Below, piece by piece: positions 44,254-53,016 of a stretch of DNA of 64,000 nucleotides. The position numbers and the translations under genes are program-made. The stretch is from the NCBI GenBank assembly GCA_965661005.1, contig CBFICB010000004.1, positions 1 to 64,000 on the forward strand, written 5' to 3'. The DNA is from UBA5109 sp965661005. GTDB lineage: Bacteria; Pseudomonadota; Gammaproteobacteria; Pseudomonadales; Pseudohongiellaceae. Within the stretch, counting starts at the first letter, position 1. Each line of letters begins with the position of its first letter. The notes under the pieces are model-generated. The model had not been told where the DNA came from, made no database searches, and saw only the letters and a program-made list of their open reading frames with translations.

Positions 44254-45423
44254 TTGGACAGAATAACGCAGTTATTCCAGGATTCAGGCCTTTATCAGCT
44301 GGAAGCAGGGCAGTTTGCCATGGTCATCGTCGGCTTGCTGCTTATCTATCTCGCTATTAAAAAAGGTTTTGAGCCTCTGTTGCTTTTACCGATAGGTATG
44401 GGGGCAATTCTGGTGAATGTCCCCGGAGCAGGATTTTTAGCCGAACCTGTCTATGATGCGGCAGGCCATCTGGCTGAGCCAGGGGGTATTCTTTATTACA
44501 TATACGAAGCCGGTATTGCTACGGGTATATTTCCATTAGTAATTTTTATGGGAGTAGGGGCAATGACCGACTTTGGACCTTTATTAGCAAACCCTAAAAC
44601 GTTATTTCTTGGTGCTGCTGCACAGTTTGGGATTTTTACAACTGTACTGGGCGCTGTTGCTTTAAGCGCTATGGGAATTATGGATTTCAGTTTGGCCGAT
44701 GCTGCTGCAATTGGGATAATAGGCGGGGCTGATGGCCCAACTGCGATATTTGTCTCAAGTCGTCTAGCCCCGGATTTGCTGGGCGCAATTGCTGTAGCTG
44801 CTTATTCATATATGGCATTGGTACCCATGATTCAGCCGCCTATCATGAAAGCGCTCACCACTGTTGAAGAACGCAAAATAGTCATGCACCAGTTGCGGCC
44901 TGTATCTCAAATAGAAAAAATAATATTCCCACTAAGCTTATTAATTTTGGTTGCCTTGTTCTTGCCAAGTGCAGCGCCGCTATTAGGCATGTTTTGTTTT
45001 GGCAACCTGATGCGAGAAAGCAAAGTAGTGGATCGATTAAGTGACACGACTCAAAATGCCTTAATTAATATTACGACTATATTTTTAGGTTTAGGTGTCG
45101 GCTCAAAACTTAGTTCCGAGGCTTTTTTAAACCTGGAAACGCTAGGTATTTTATTGCTAGGTGTAGTGGCTTTTGCTATCGGGACCGCCAGTGGAGTCTT
45201 AATGGCCAAGCTTATGAATAAACTTTCGACAACTCCTATCAATCCACTGATTGGCGCCGCTGGAGTATCTGCCGTTCCTATGGCTGCTCGTGTTGCCAAT
45301 AAGGTCGGCTTGGAAGCCAATCCGCAGAATTTCTTGCTGATGCATGCCATGGGTCCTAATGTGGCAGGGGTTATAGGCTCAGCTGTTGCTGCGGGTGTAA
45401 TGATTTCTTTTGTTGGTGGTTAG
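44254..45423 (+). CDS. oadB: Oxaloacetate decarboxylase beta subunit (Na+ pump)
   Basis: A 389-residue membrane protein that decarboxylates carboxybiotin and exports Na+. GGADGPTAIFVSSRLAP contains the essential Asp of the family; PLLGMFCFGNLMRES and GLGVGSKLSSEAFL are conserved helical segments. Starts at TTG with AAGGAA. Together with oadGA it makes a sodium motive force from oxaloacetate, in keeping with a marine lifestyle. It overlaps xthA tail to tail by 4 bp. Confidence 0.95.
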   Translation: MDRITQLFQDSGLYQLEAGQFAMVIVGLLLIYLAIKKGFEPLLLLPIGMGAILVNVPGAGFLAEPVYDAAGHLAEPGGILYYIYEAGIATGIFPLVIFMGVGAMTDFGPLLANPKTLFLGAAAQFGIFTTVLGAVALSAMGIMDFSLADAAAIGIIGGADGPTAIFVSSRLAPDLLGAIAVAAYSYMALVPMIQPPIMKALTTVEERKIVMHQLRPVSQIEKIIFPLSLLILVALFLPSAAPLLGMFCFGNLMRESKVVDRLSDTTQNALINITTIFLGLGVGSKLSSEAFLNLETLGILLLGVVAFAIGTASGVLMAKLMNKLSTTPINPLIGAAGVSAVPMAARVANKVGLEANPQNFLLMHAMGPNVAGVIGSAVAAGVMISFVGG

Positions 45424-46184
45424 TTGGCTAATTCCAAAGCGATTGGGCAATGATCTGATCCCATGACATGGTCGAGAATTTCGGCTTTAGTTACGTTCTT
45501 GATATAAGCGCTTGAACATAAGAAGTAATCTATTCTCCAGCCTACATTTCTTGCTCTTGCTCCAGCCCGATAACTCCACCAGCTGTACTTGATAGTTTCC
45601 GGATTAATATGGCGAAAAGTGTCTACAAAATTAGACGCAGTTAACTTAGCTATGCCATCGATTTCTTCCTGCATAAATCCTGCACTTTTATTGTAGTTTG
45701 CTTTTGGCCTGGCCAAGTCAATGTCCTGATGGGCAACGTTAAGATCGCCACATATAATTACTGGCTTGGATTGTTCCAGCACCTTCAAGTAATTCAGAAA
45801 ATCTTGATCCCATTGTTGGCGATAGGGAAGCCGCTTTAATTCGCTGCCAGAATTGGGTGTATAGACATTTACCAAATAAAAGTTGGGAAACTCTGCACAA
45901 ATAACACGACCTTCCTGATCGTGCTCGTCGATACCAATATTGTAGCTGCTTGATAAAGGTTCTTGCTTAGTCAGTATTGCTGTGCCGGAATAGCCTTTCT
46001 TTAAAGCAGAATTTACCAGCAATTGATATTCATCAAGTTCATGTAAGGTTTCTTTTACCTGATCATCTTGGGCTTTTGTTTCCTGTAGGCATAATATGTC
46101 CGGGTTTAGCTGTTTTATTTGCTTAACAAAACCTTTTTTAGCGATGGCTCTTACGCCATTTACGTTCCAGGATATTAATCTCAT
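45420..46184 (-). CDS. xthA: Exodeoxyribonuclease III
   Basis: A 254-residue EEP-family AP endonuclease/3'-5' exonuclease. ISWNVNGVRA (Asn), CLQETKAQD (catalytic Glu), ICGDLNVAH (Asp, Asn) and GSDHCPIALEL (Asp-His) are all present. It repairs abasic and 3'-blocked ends in the cytoplasm. Monocistronic. Confidence 0.95.
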   Translation of the reverse strand: MRLISWNVNGVRAIAKKGFVKQIKQLNPDILCLQETKAQDDQVKETLHELDEYQLLVNSALKKGYSGTAILTKQEPLSSSYNIGIDEHDQEGRVICAEFPNFYLVNVYTPNSGSELKRLPYRQQWDQDFLNYLKVLEQSKPVIICGDLNVAHQDIDLARPKANYNKSAGFMQEEIDGIAKLTASNFVDTFRHINPETIKYSWWSYRAGARARNVGWRIDYFLCSSAYIKNVTKAEILDHVMGSDHCPIALELAN

Positions 46185-46513
46185 ATAAGTCCTTGATTAT
46201 AAAATAAAAATAGTAATTATTGTGTATAGTGATGATGTAAATTTAAAGTGTGGAATAACTGTGAATTATGCATAACTTGGATTGAAAAGAATTGGTTGTG
46301 GCCATAGTATGGTTACTAAGTTAGAGGTTAGCCAATGAGCTTGTTTTTACCCGAATGATAAGAGTATCATTGTGCGCCTTAAAGAGCATGGTTGTTCTAA
46401 TAAATTTGTAGATAGGAGTGGTTTTTATGGTGCCTGCTTTTATTTGCGAAAATAAACTAAATAATGATGTTGAGAAACATCAAGTGCACCAAAAATTATC
46501 GAGGAGATTGATC
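46185..46513. other. Upstream region of the DUF6152 cluster with an 18-bp dyad
   Basis: At 46354-46371 lies AATGATA-AGAG-TATCATT, a perfect inverted repeat 143 bp before the DUF6152 start. Nothing else stands out. An in-frame ATG at 46418 is unlikely to start the next gene because the signal peptide begins at 46514. Confidence 0.4.
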
Positions 46514-46918
46514 ATGAAGCAACGCAAACAAAACTTACTTACCGCGTTTGTTCTATCACTTGGCTTTACTTTGTTTGGATTAGGTGCAGTTAATGCTCAC
46601 CATTCATTCCCGGCCACTTATGTGATGGATCAGGAACAAACTATTGAAGGTACTATGGTGCAGTTCCTATTCCGTAACCCACACTCATTTGTACATGTCA
46701 TGGTCACAGATGAAGAAACAGGCGCAAATCAGCGTTGGGCTGTAGAATGGGGTGGTGCTAGTGCGCTAGCCGGTTCTGTTGACCGTTCCAGCTTAAAACC
46801 AGGTGACCAAGTCCGTATTTCCGGTCAGCCAGGTCGCAACCCTGAAGATCACCGTCTTCGTATGGTCAGCCTAGAAGTTATCGATGGCGACTTTGTTTGG
46901 GAAGGTGACTTCGAATAA
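46514..46918 (+). CDS. DUF6152 exported protein
   Basis: A 134-residue exported protein from the ATG at 46514 (GAGGAG upstream); the signal peptide ends GAVNAHH (about 27). The HHSFPATYVMDQEQTIEGTMVQFLFRNPHSFVHVMV block and RWAVEWGGASAL...SLKPGDQVRISGQPGRNPEDHRLRMVSLEV ending define DUF6152, an OB-like periplasmic family of unknown function. Its own terminator (46953) partly separates it from the next gene. A remnant of another copy is at 26417. Confidence 0.82.
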   Translation: MKQRKQNLLTAFVLSLGFTLFGLGAVNAHHSFPATYVMDQEQTIEGTMVQFLFRNPHSFVHVMVTDEETGANQRWAVEWGGASALAGSVDRSSLKPGDQVRISGQPGRNPEDHRLRMVSLEVIDGDFVWEGDFE

Positions 46919-46952
46919 AAGAGCAACTAGACTCTAATATAATTACTATAAG

Positions 46953-46987
46953 CACTAACGGTTTCTAAAGAAGCCGTTAGTGTTTTT
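46953..46987 (+). terminator. Intrinsic terminator after DUF6152
   Basis: Stem CACTAACGG/CCGTTAGTG with a 12-nt loop and a TTTTTG tail. Confidence 0.9.
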
Positions 46988-47055
46988 GTTTAATAGAACA
47001 CATATTTAATCTTCATTCGCGTGTATTTCATTTTACATCTAAGGAGTTTTAGTTA

Positions 47056-47910
47056 ATGTCCTTTCACATCAAAAAAGTTTTTTCTGGATTATTGTTGGGC
47101 ACATTGATTGCTCCTGTATTCCAGGCTCAGGCTGGTATAGCCGGCTACTGGGCACCCATCTTTCATGAAGATTTCGAAGAGCGCTTACCAGGACCAGAAG
47201 CTGGAGATTATGCTGGACTTCCTATCAACGATGCCTTAAGACTTCGAGGCGATACTTGGCAGTCTGGTTTACTTAATGTACCAGAGCATCAATGTAAGCC
47301 TCATCCTTCTACATATGGCTTCCGGGGTATTGGCAATCTCAGAGTATTGGAAGAAGTTGATCCAGTTTCCCAAGAATTAATTGCTTTGCACACTCATATT
47401 GAGTGGCAGGCTCAGAAACGTACTATATGGATGGATGGTAGGGATCACCCTGATGATATGGCACCTCATACTTGGGGTGGCTTTTCAACAGGAGAATTTG
47501 TAGGTGACACTTTGGTTGTTCATACAACTCACCTTAAAGCCGGTTGGATTCGACGAAATGGTATGGCTTTAAGTGACGAGGCAACCTTGGATGAATTTTT
47601 CTTCCTCAATGGTGATGCTACCTTATTGACTCATGTGTCTATCGTAACTGACCCAAACTATCTAACAGAGCCTTTCGTCAGAACTAATGGTTTTGAATGG
47701 TTGACTAGAGCTTCAATGGGGCCTTATCCTTGCAGACCAGCAATAGAATTAGACCGTGAAGTAGGTCAAATTCCACATTGGATGATTAATTCTGATGAAT
47801 CCCGCATTGGACAGGAAGAATTTGCTGAACGCTGGAATATTCCTGTAGAAGCAGGTCGAGGTGGCGCTAATACAGCATTACCAGAGTATATTGATGTCGT
47901 TAGGCAATAA
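47056..47910 (+). CDS. Exported orphan protein, paralog A
   Basis: A 284-residue protein with a signal peptide (to FQAQAG, about 27). It has no family I can name. The stretch VVHTTHLKAGWIRRNGMALSDEATLDEFF...VSIVTDPNYLTEPFVRTN aligns by eye with IETSHLTAAWLRSNGAPVSENATVTEYV...TIVHDPEYLNTDFVTSS in the protein at 48927, so the two are paralogs. The C-terminus has Cys and acidic/His residues that could bind metal. AAGGAG precedes the ATG. Confidence 0.75.
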   Translation: MSFHIKKVFSGLLLGTLIAPVFQAQAGIAGYWAPIFHEDFEERLPGPEAGDYAGLPINDALRLRGDTWQSGLLNVPEHQCKPHPSTYGFRGIGNLRVLEEVDPVSQELIALHTHIEWQAQKRTIWMDGRDHPDDMAPHTWGGFSTGEFVGDTLVVHTTHLKAGWIRRNGMALSDEATLDEFFFLNGDATLLTHVSIVTDPNYLTEPFVRTNGFEWLTRASMGPYPCRPAIELDREVGQIPHWMINSDESRIGQEEFAERWNIPVEAGRGGANTALPEYIDVVRQ

Positions 47911-47929
47911 GGTTTTGGAGAGTATAAAA

Positions 47930-48916
47930 ATGATAAATAAAAAATCGAAAAGCTGGAATAAAGCAACTGCTCATTTCCAGAAGACACTTGGAGCCTGTTT
48001 GCTAACTTCAGCGCTTGTCGGTGGAGCATTTGCTCAAGATTTTGATGTGGATGTGAAGTCCTATCATGTTGCTGGGCAAGTCTGGGTACTTACTGGGGTT
48101 GGTGGTCATGTAACCTTGCAGATAGGGGATGAAGGCGTATTAGTCGTCGACACACAATATGCTGAAATGGCCCCTAAGCTTTTAGCAGAAATTGAACGTT
48201 TGGCGCCCGGCAAGGTTATTCGCTATGTGATTAATACTCACGGGCACGGTGATCATACGGGTGGTAATCAGATCATTCGTGATGCAGGTGAAACAATTGT
48301 TGCTGGTAATGAAGCGCGAGATGTCGCCGAAACATTTGCCCCTGGCGCTGAGGTTATCGCTCATGAAAATGTTATGTTAACCATGGCGACATCTACTCCA
48401 GAAATACCATTTGATATGTGGCCAACTGAAGTTTATATCGGCGACCAATATGACCTTTACTTTAACGATGAGCCTATTGAATTGCTTTACCAGGGAAGAG
48501 CACATACTAACGGCGACACAATAGTTTTTTTCCGTAAGTCTGATGTCATTAGTACTGGTGACATATATGTTACATCGGGATATCCCTTTATTGATGAGTC
48601 CAATTTTGGACACATTAATGGTATTGTCGATGGTCTGAATCAAATTATCAGAATCACTGTTCCGCGTGAGCAACAAGAAGGTGGCACTATGGTGATATCA
48701 AGCCACGGTCGACTGTCTGATGAAGCTGATGTCGTTGACTATCGTGACATGATTACGATTATTCGTGACCGTGTTCAGCATATGATCGATCAGGGAATGA
48801 GTCTGAATGAAGTATTAGCTGCACAACCATCGCGTGATTATGACGGTCGTTATGGAAATGGCTTTATATCGCCAGAACAATTTATAACTTCCGTATACAA
48901 CACCTTGAGCGAGTAG
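47930..48916 (+). CDS. Exported MBL-fold metallohydrolase
   Basis: The ATG at 47930 (GGAGAG upstream) gives 328 residues with a signal peptide ending GGAFAQD (about 37). INTHGHGDHTGG is the HxHxDH zinc motif, QGRAHTNGDTIVFF and STGDIYV give further ligands. The family resembles subclass B periplasmic MBL hydrolases acting on esters or lactones rather than beta-lactams. It lies between the two paralogous orphans with 19 and 10 bp spacings, so the three form one operon. Confidence 0.9.
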   Translation: MINKKSKSWNKATAHFQKTLGACLLTSALVGGAFAQDFDVDVKSYHVAGQVWVLTGVGGHVTLQIGDEGVLVVDTQYAEMAPKLLAEIERLAPGKVIRYVINTHGHGDHTGGNQIIRDAGETIVAGNEARDVAETFAPGAEVIAHENVMLTMATSTPEIPFDMWPTEVYIGDQYDLYFNDEPIELLYQGRAHTNGDTIVFFRKSDVISTGDIYVTSGYPFIDESNFGHINGIVDGLNQIIRITVPREQQEGGTMVISSHGRLSDEADVVDYRDMITIIRDRVQHMIDQGMSLNEVLAAQPSRDYDGRYGNGFISPEQFITSVYNTLSE

Positions 48917-48926
48917 GAGTATTACA

Positions 48927-49709
48927 ATGAAAATAAGAACATTTACCAGAGTTGCCGCTTTTATAGGCATGACAATATTAGCTACCTCTGCTGCAGCTCA
49001 ACGTGGGGGGCCACCACCTGGTCCGCCGCCTGCTCCTCGTGACGCAGCCCCAATTAATTTGGATAGGCTTGAAGGACAGTGGGTAGCAATTGTTAATGAA
49101 GATTGGCTATGGCGTATGCGTGTCGCTGAAAAAGGTGACTTTACCAGCATTCCTTACAATGATCGTGCTCGTGAAGTTGGGCAGGCTTGGGATGAGTCCA
49201 TGACTGGTTCCTGCCTAGCTTATGGCGCTGCAGGCATTATGCGCCAGCCTCAAAGGTTACGTATTGAATGGGAGTCGGATTCGGTTGTCCGTCTGGAAAC
49301 AGATTATGGCCAACAGACTAGGCGTTTTATCTTCAATGAACCAGCTCCTGAAAATACACCGAGAAGCTTGCAGGGTTATTCTATGGCTAGCTGGGAGTAT
49401 GATGCAGCACCACCTACTGGTTTTGCTGGTTTTTCTAGATCAACTGATGATTTACAGCATGGCTCGATGAAAATTGAAACTAGTCATTTAACTGCTGCCT
49501 GGTTGCGTTCAAATGGAGCACCAGTAAGTGAGAATGCTACCGTTACGGAATATGTTGATGTATTTGCTGATCCTAATGGCAATGATTGGGTAGTATTTAC
49601 AACTATCGTACATGACCCTGAGTATCTAAATACTGATTTCGTTACCAGTTCTCACTATAGACGTGATAATGATCGCAGTGCTTGGGATCCGCGTCCTTGT
49701 GGAATGTAA
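48927..49709 (+). CDS. Exported orphan protein, paralog B
   Basis: A 260-residue protein with a signal peptide (to SAAAQ, about 24) and a Pro-rich linker GGPPPGPPPAPRD. It shares the HL.A.W.R.NG...S..AT..E and I/V-V.DP.YL...FV blocks with the protein at 47056. The C-terminus ends WDPRPCGM. Function unknown; co-expression with the MBL enzyme suggests a shared substrate or complex in the periplasm. Confidence 0.75.
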   Translation: MKIRTFTRVAAFIGMTILATSAAAQRGGPPPGPPPAPRDAAPINLDRLEGQWVAIVNEDWLWRMRVAEKGDFTSIPYNDRAREVGQAWDESMTGSCLAYGAAGIMRQPQRLRIEWESDSVVRLETDYGQQTRRFIFNEPAPENTPRSLQGYSMASWEYDAAPPTGFAGFSRSTDDLQHGSMKIETSHLTAAWLRSNGAPVSENATVTEYVDVFADPNGNDWVVFTTIVHDPEYLNTDFVTSSHYRRDNDRSAWDPRPCGM

Positions 49710-49776
49710 ACTTTATATGAGTCTGTATTAGCTTTCTATAGCTATTTACTTACTTATAAAGGGTTAATAAAAAGGT

Positions 49777-49801
49777 CTCACGGAGTGAGGCTTTTTTTTT
49801 G
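49777..49801 (+). terminator. Terminator of the exported MBL cluster
   Basis: Short stem CTCAC/GTGAG with a GGA loop, then ten T. Confidence 0.75.
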
Positions 49802-49829
49802 TAAGAAATTTAAGAAATAAAATAATAAA

Positions 49830-49851
49830 AAAGGAGCCAATAGGCTCCTTT
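49830..49851 (-). terminator. Terminator of the hydroquinone operon
   Basis: Stem AAAGGAGCC/GGCTCCTTT, four-base loop, followed on the minus strand by a T-rich tract. Confidence 0.88.
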
Positions 49852-49874
49852 AATATTTATGGTGCTTAAATAGC

Positions 49875-51077
49875 TTAGACTTTCTCAATAATAGAAGCTA
49901 TGCCCTGACCGACACCGATACACATAGTACAGAGACCATAGCGACCATTTGAGCGGTGTAATTGATTAACAGCAGCTATAACGAGTCTGGCGCCGCTTGC
50001 CCCCAGAGGGTGGCCAAGAGATATGGCTCCTCCGTTAGGGTTCACATGAGGAGCATCATCAGGAAGACCTAAATCACGGGTAACAGCGAGAGCTTGTGCT
50101 GCAAAAGCTTCATTGAGCTCAATCACATCCATCTGATCCAGACTTAATCCGGTAAAGGCCAAAAGCTTTTTAGTTGCAGGTGCTGGTGCAAAGCCCATTA
50201 TTGAAGGCGCAACCCCTACGGTCGTTGAAGCAACGATGCGTGCACGAGGTGTCAAACCATGTTTATTTACAGCTTCTTCAGAAGCGATAATTATTGCAGC
50301 TGCACCATCATTAATTCCTGAAGCATTCCCAGCGGTAACTGTGCCTCCTTCTCGAACAACGGGGCGCAATTTTGCTAAAACATCCATATTGCTAAGTCGT
50401 GGATGTTCGTCTGTATCAAAGATCAGAGGATCAGCTTTACGCTGCGGGATGGATACAGAGGTGATTTCTTTAGCCAAACGTCCTGAGCTCTGAGCATCAG
50501 CAGTTCGCTCCTGGCTTCTATAAGCGAATGCATCTTGGTCTTCCCGGTTAATCGAAAATTGCTCAGCAACATTTTCTGCTGTTTCTGGCATGGTATCAAC
50601 GCCATGCATTGCTTTCAGTTGAGCGTTGATAAAGCGCCATCCCATCGTAGTATCTTCTAATTTCATAGTACGGGCGTAAGCACTTTCTCCTTTACCCATA
50701 ACAAAAGGGGCGCGAGACATGGACTCAACACCGCCTGCGATAATCAGTTCAGCTTCACCAGATTTTATTGCTCTGGCTGCAGTGGATATGGCATCTAGAC
50801 TGGAACCACATAAGCGGTTCATTGTTGTACCGGTTACTTCTAAGGGAAGCCCGGCAAGTAGCAGAGACATCCTGCCTACGTTGCGATTATCTTCACCGGC
50901 CTGGTTGGCGCAACCATAAATGACATCGTCAACAGCTTGCCAATCAACATTAGGGTTTCTGTCCATTAATGCTTTTAGAGGAACAGCACCTAGATCATCG
51001 GCTCTTATGGTAGCCAGAGAGCCGCCGTAACGGCCAAAAGGGGTGCGAATAGCATCGCAAATATATGCATCAGTCAT
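49875..51077 (-). CDS. pcaF: 3-oxoadipyl-CoA thiolase
   Basis: A 400-residue thiolase whose N-terminus YICDAIRTPFGRYGGSL.TIRADDLGAVPLKALM is diagnostic of PcaF/PaaJ. Active-site residues are the Cys in MNRLCGSSLDA (about 90), His in SLGHPLGASGAR and Cys in CTMCIGVGQG. It cleaves 3-oxoadipyl-CoA to succinyl-CoA and acetyl-CoA, the last step of the hydroquinone route encoded upstream. It is the distal gene of the operon and is followed by a terminator. Confidence 0.93.
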   Translation of the reverse strand: MTDAYICDAIRTPFGRYGGSLATIRADDLGAVPLKALMDRNPNVDWQAVDDVIYGCANQAGEDNRNVGRMSLLLAGLPLEVTGTTMNRLCGSSLDAISTAARAIKSGEAELIIAGGVESMSRAPFVMGKGESAYARTMKLEDTTMGWRFINAQLKAMHGVDTMPETAENVAEQFSINREDQDAFAYRSQERTADAQSSGRLAKEITSVSIPQRKADPLIFDTDEHPRLSNMDVLAKLRPVVREGGTVTAGNASGINDGAAAIIIASEEAVNKHGLTPRARIVASTTVGVAPSIMGFAPAPATKKLLAFTGLSLDQMDVIELNEAFAAQALAVTRDLGLPDDAPHVNPNGGAISLGHPLGASGARLVIAAVNQLHRSNGRYGLCTMCIGVGQGIASIIEKV

Positions 51078-51086
51078 AATGATTCC

Positions 51087-51380
51087 TTATTTTTCGTAAT
51101 CAACCATACGCCTTTCGACGATATATGGGCCCAGATATGCTTTAAATTCCAGGTGAAGAGGGTGTTGATTGTAATGAGCTAAAGCATCCCAGCTTTCAAA
51201 CTCAGAATAAAGAGCAATATCAGCAGAGCTGTCAGTACGACTTTCATCTGCAGAAACTTCTAAATTAATAAGACCGGTAATATGCTCACGCATCTGCTGC
51301 AGTAATTCTGAAGCATCATCACAATATTTCTGACTCAAATCAGGCTTATCAACCTTCCAACAAACAATATGCTTTATCAT
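51087..51380 (-). CDS. Dabb (stress-responsive alpha/beta-barrel) protein
   Basis: A 97-residue dimeric ferredoxin-like barrel domain: MIKHIVCWKVDK...LLQQMREHITGLINLEVSAD, then ALYSEFESWDALAHYNQHPLHLEFKAYLGPYIVERRMVDYEK. The conserved 'H.E......V..R...DYE' ending is family-typical. Such small proteins are frequent in aromatic operons, with proposed lactonase, cyclase or binding roles. Ten bp before pcaF, so co-transcribed. Confidence 0.88.
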   Translation of the reverse strand: MIKHIVCWKVDKPDLSQKYCDDASELLQQMREHITGLINLEVSADESRTDSSADIALYSEFESWDALAHYNQHPLHLEFKAYLGPYIVERRMVDYEK

Positions 51381-51425
51381 AATATACTTTAATTAAACCT
51401 CTTAACTATCTGATATATATAATTA

Positions 51426-51800
51426 TTAAGGGCTGCCTAAGTAGGCAATTCCATCATTGATATCAAGTGGAATACTTTCCAATTTGCTTCCTTGGGGAGG
51501 GCCTTGAGTGCAAAAACCGTCATGTATTCTGAATTTCCCCATATGGTGCTGGCACATAAACATCGTTCGATCTAGATTAAGAAATCGGCCAGGGTCAAGG
51601 TTAAGCTTTATCTGAAAATGAGGGCAGCGGTTCAAATAACAAAGTAATGTTCCTTCATCATTATAGATAAAAAGATTAAAAGGGTATTTTGATTCTGTTG
51701 CGAAACTGACCTCTCGGGTATCACCCGGCAATATATCGTCAACTCTGCACAGTTCAGTACCGAAAGGGGGCACATTTCTTTCTTCGTACCAGCGTCTCAT
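51426..51800 (-). CDS. Rieske-type [2Fe-2S] ferredoxin
   Basis: A 124-residue cytoplasmic protein with Cys59-Pro-His61 and Cys83-x2-His86, the Rieske ligand set. No oxygenase large subunit or reductase is near. The hap hydroquinone cluster of Pseudomonas fluorescens also contains a ferredoxin gene as I recall. It may keep the ferrous dioxygenase reduced. It sits between the Dabb and maleylacetate reductase genes. Confidence 0.82.
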   Translation of the reverse strand: MRRWYEERNVPPFGTELCRVDDILPGDTREVSFATESKYPFNLFIYNDEGTLLCYLNRCPHFQIKLNLDPGRFLNLDRTMFMCQHHMGKFRIHDGFCTQGPPQGSKLESIPLDINDGIAYLGSP

Positions 51801-51900
51801 GAGTACAACTTTCCTACCTTGCTAACCTGTATTTTTTTATATGGGGGTGTAAGTGTCTTTGCCAAATACAAATTATCGTTTTTATAATAAAAAACGGTTT

Positions 51901-52962
51901 TTAGGGGCGAGTGCCAGTAAAGGCATTCTGCAGAAGTTCCCGCACTCCTTCTTTTGTTACCTCACGGGGATTGTAATAAGGTTTTGAGAGTGCAATTTCT
52001 GTTGCTTTATCCAGATCTTCTTCCTTCATGCCGATCTCTTCGAGTGTTGTTGGTGCACCTACTTTACCTAACAGGTCAAATAAGGCTCCAGCAGCATTGT
52101 CAGGAGTCGTGTTTAGAGCACGTGCAATAGCTTGCATGGCTTCAGGGGCATCTTCCTGATTGTATTTAGTCGCATGAGGGATGATGACCGAATGGACTTC
52201 AGCATGGGGTAAATTAAAAGAGCCGCCTAAGGTATGGCATAGCTTATGATGAATAGACATGCCGACAGTGCCCAAGGCTGTACCCGATAACCAAGCACCA
52301 TATAAGGCTTTGCTTCTGGCTTCCATATTATCCAACTCAAGTACTACTACGGGTAAGCTTTCAGCCAGTGCCTTGATACCTTCTTCTGCCATTAAGGATA
52401 TCACTGGATTTTTGTTTTCGGCATAAAGCGCTTCAACACAATGTGCGATAGCATTAATTCCACTGGGGCCAGATAGAAAATCTGGCAATGTTACTGTCAA
52501 TTCAGGGTCATAGATGACCGTTTTTGCGAGCACCTTGGGATCGCGGCCAGTGGTTTTTACGCCATTTTCAGTGATGCCCCAGATAGGAGTCATTTCTGAT
52601 CCCGCATAAGTTGTAGGTACTACTATTGAAGGCAGTCCTGTTTCTAAAGCAACCGCTTTACCCAAACCAATTGTTGAACCTCCCCCCATACAAACGCAAC
52701 CATCGTTACCATTGGCCTTAATTTCCGCCATGATGGTATCAATAGTTTCTCTTGGAACATGCATGACCGCTCGATCAAAGATGCTGCTTTCAAAGCGATC
52801 GCCGAGTAGCTCTTTAGTAGAGACAGCAAGATCTTTTTGAAATTCTGTAGAGATAATCATAGGCTTTTTGATGCCGAGTAAAGCAACTTCATCAGGAAGT
52901 TGCTTTAAAGTACCGGCGCCAAAAATAATGCGTTGAGAATTTGGGTGGTAAACAAATTGCAT
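51901..52962 (-). CDS. Maleylacetate reductase
   Basis: A 353-residue iron-type alcohol dehydrogenase-family enzyme. GGGSTIGLGKAVALETGLPSIVVPTTYAGSEMTPIWGI is the family's NAD(P)H- and substrate-binding segment, and HHKLCHTLGG carries the histidine ligands. It reduces maleylacetate to 3-oxoadipate with NAD(P)H. Ring-cleavage products of both the hydroquinone dioxygenase and the intradiol dioxygenase of this cluster meet at maleylacetate. Confidence 0.93.
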   Translation of the reverse strand: MQFVYHPNSQRIIFGAGTLKQLPDEVALLGIKKPMIISTEFQKDLAVSTKELLGDRFESSIFDRAVMHVPRETIDTIMAEIKANGNDGCVCMGGGSTIGLGKAVALETGLPSIVVPTTYAGSEMTPIWGITENGVKTTGRDPKVLAKTVIYDPELTVTLPDFLSGPSGINAIAHCVEALYAENKNPVISLMAEEGIKALAESLPVVVLELDNMEARSKALYGAWLSGTALGTVGMSIHHKLCHTLGGSFNLPHAEVHSVIIPHATKYNQEDAPEAMQAIARALNTTPDNAAGALFDLLGKVGAPTTLEEIGMKEEDLDKATEIALSKPYYNPREVTKEGVRELLQNAFTGTRP

Positions 52963-53016
52963 TAGATCATTACCTCTGTTTCATCATATTCACTGATAAA
53001 CCAATATGCTGATGAT

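Noticed and set aside
47766..48029. An 87-codon minus-strand open frame
   Set aside because: It covers the junction of two well-supported + strand genes with signal peptide and ribosome site, and has no recognisable content.
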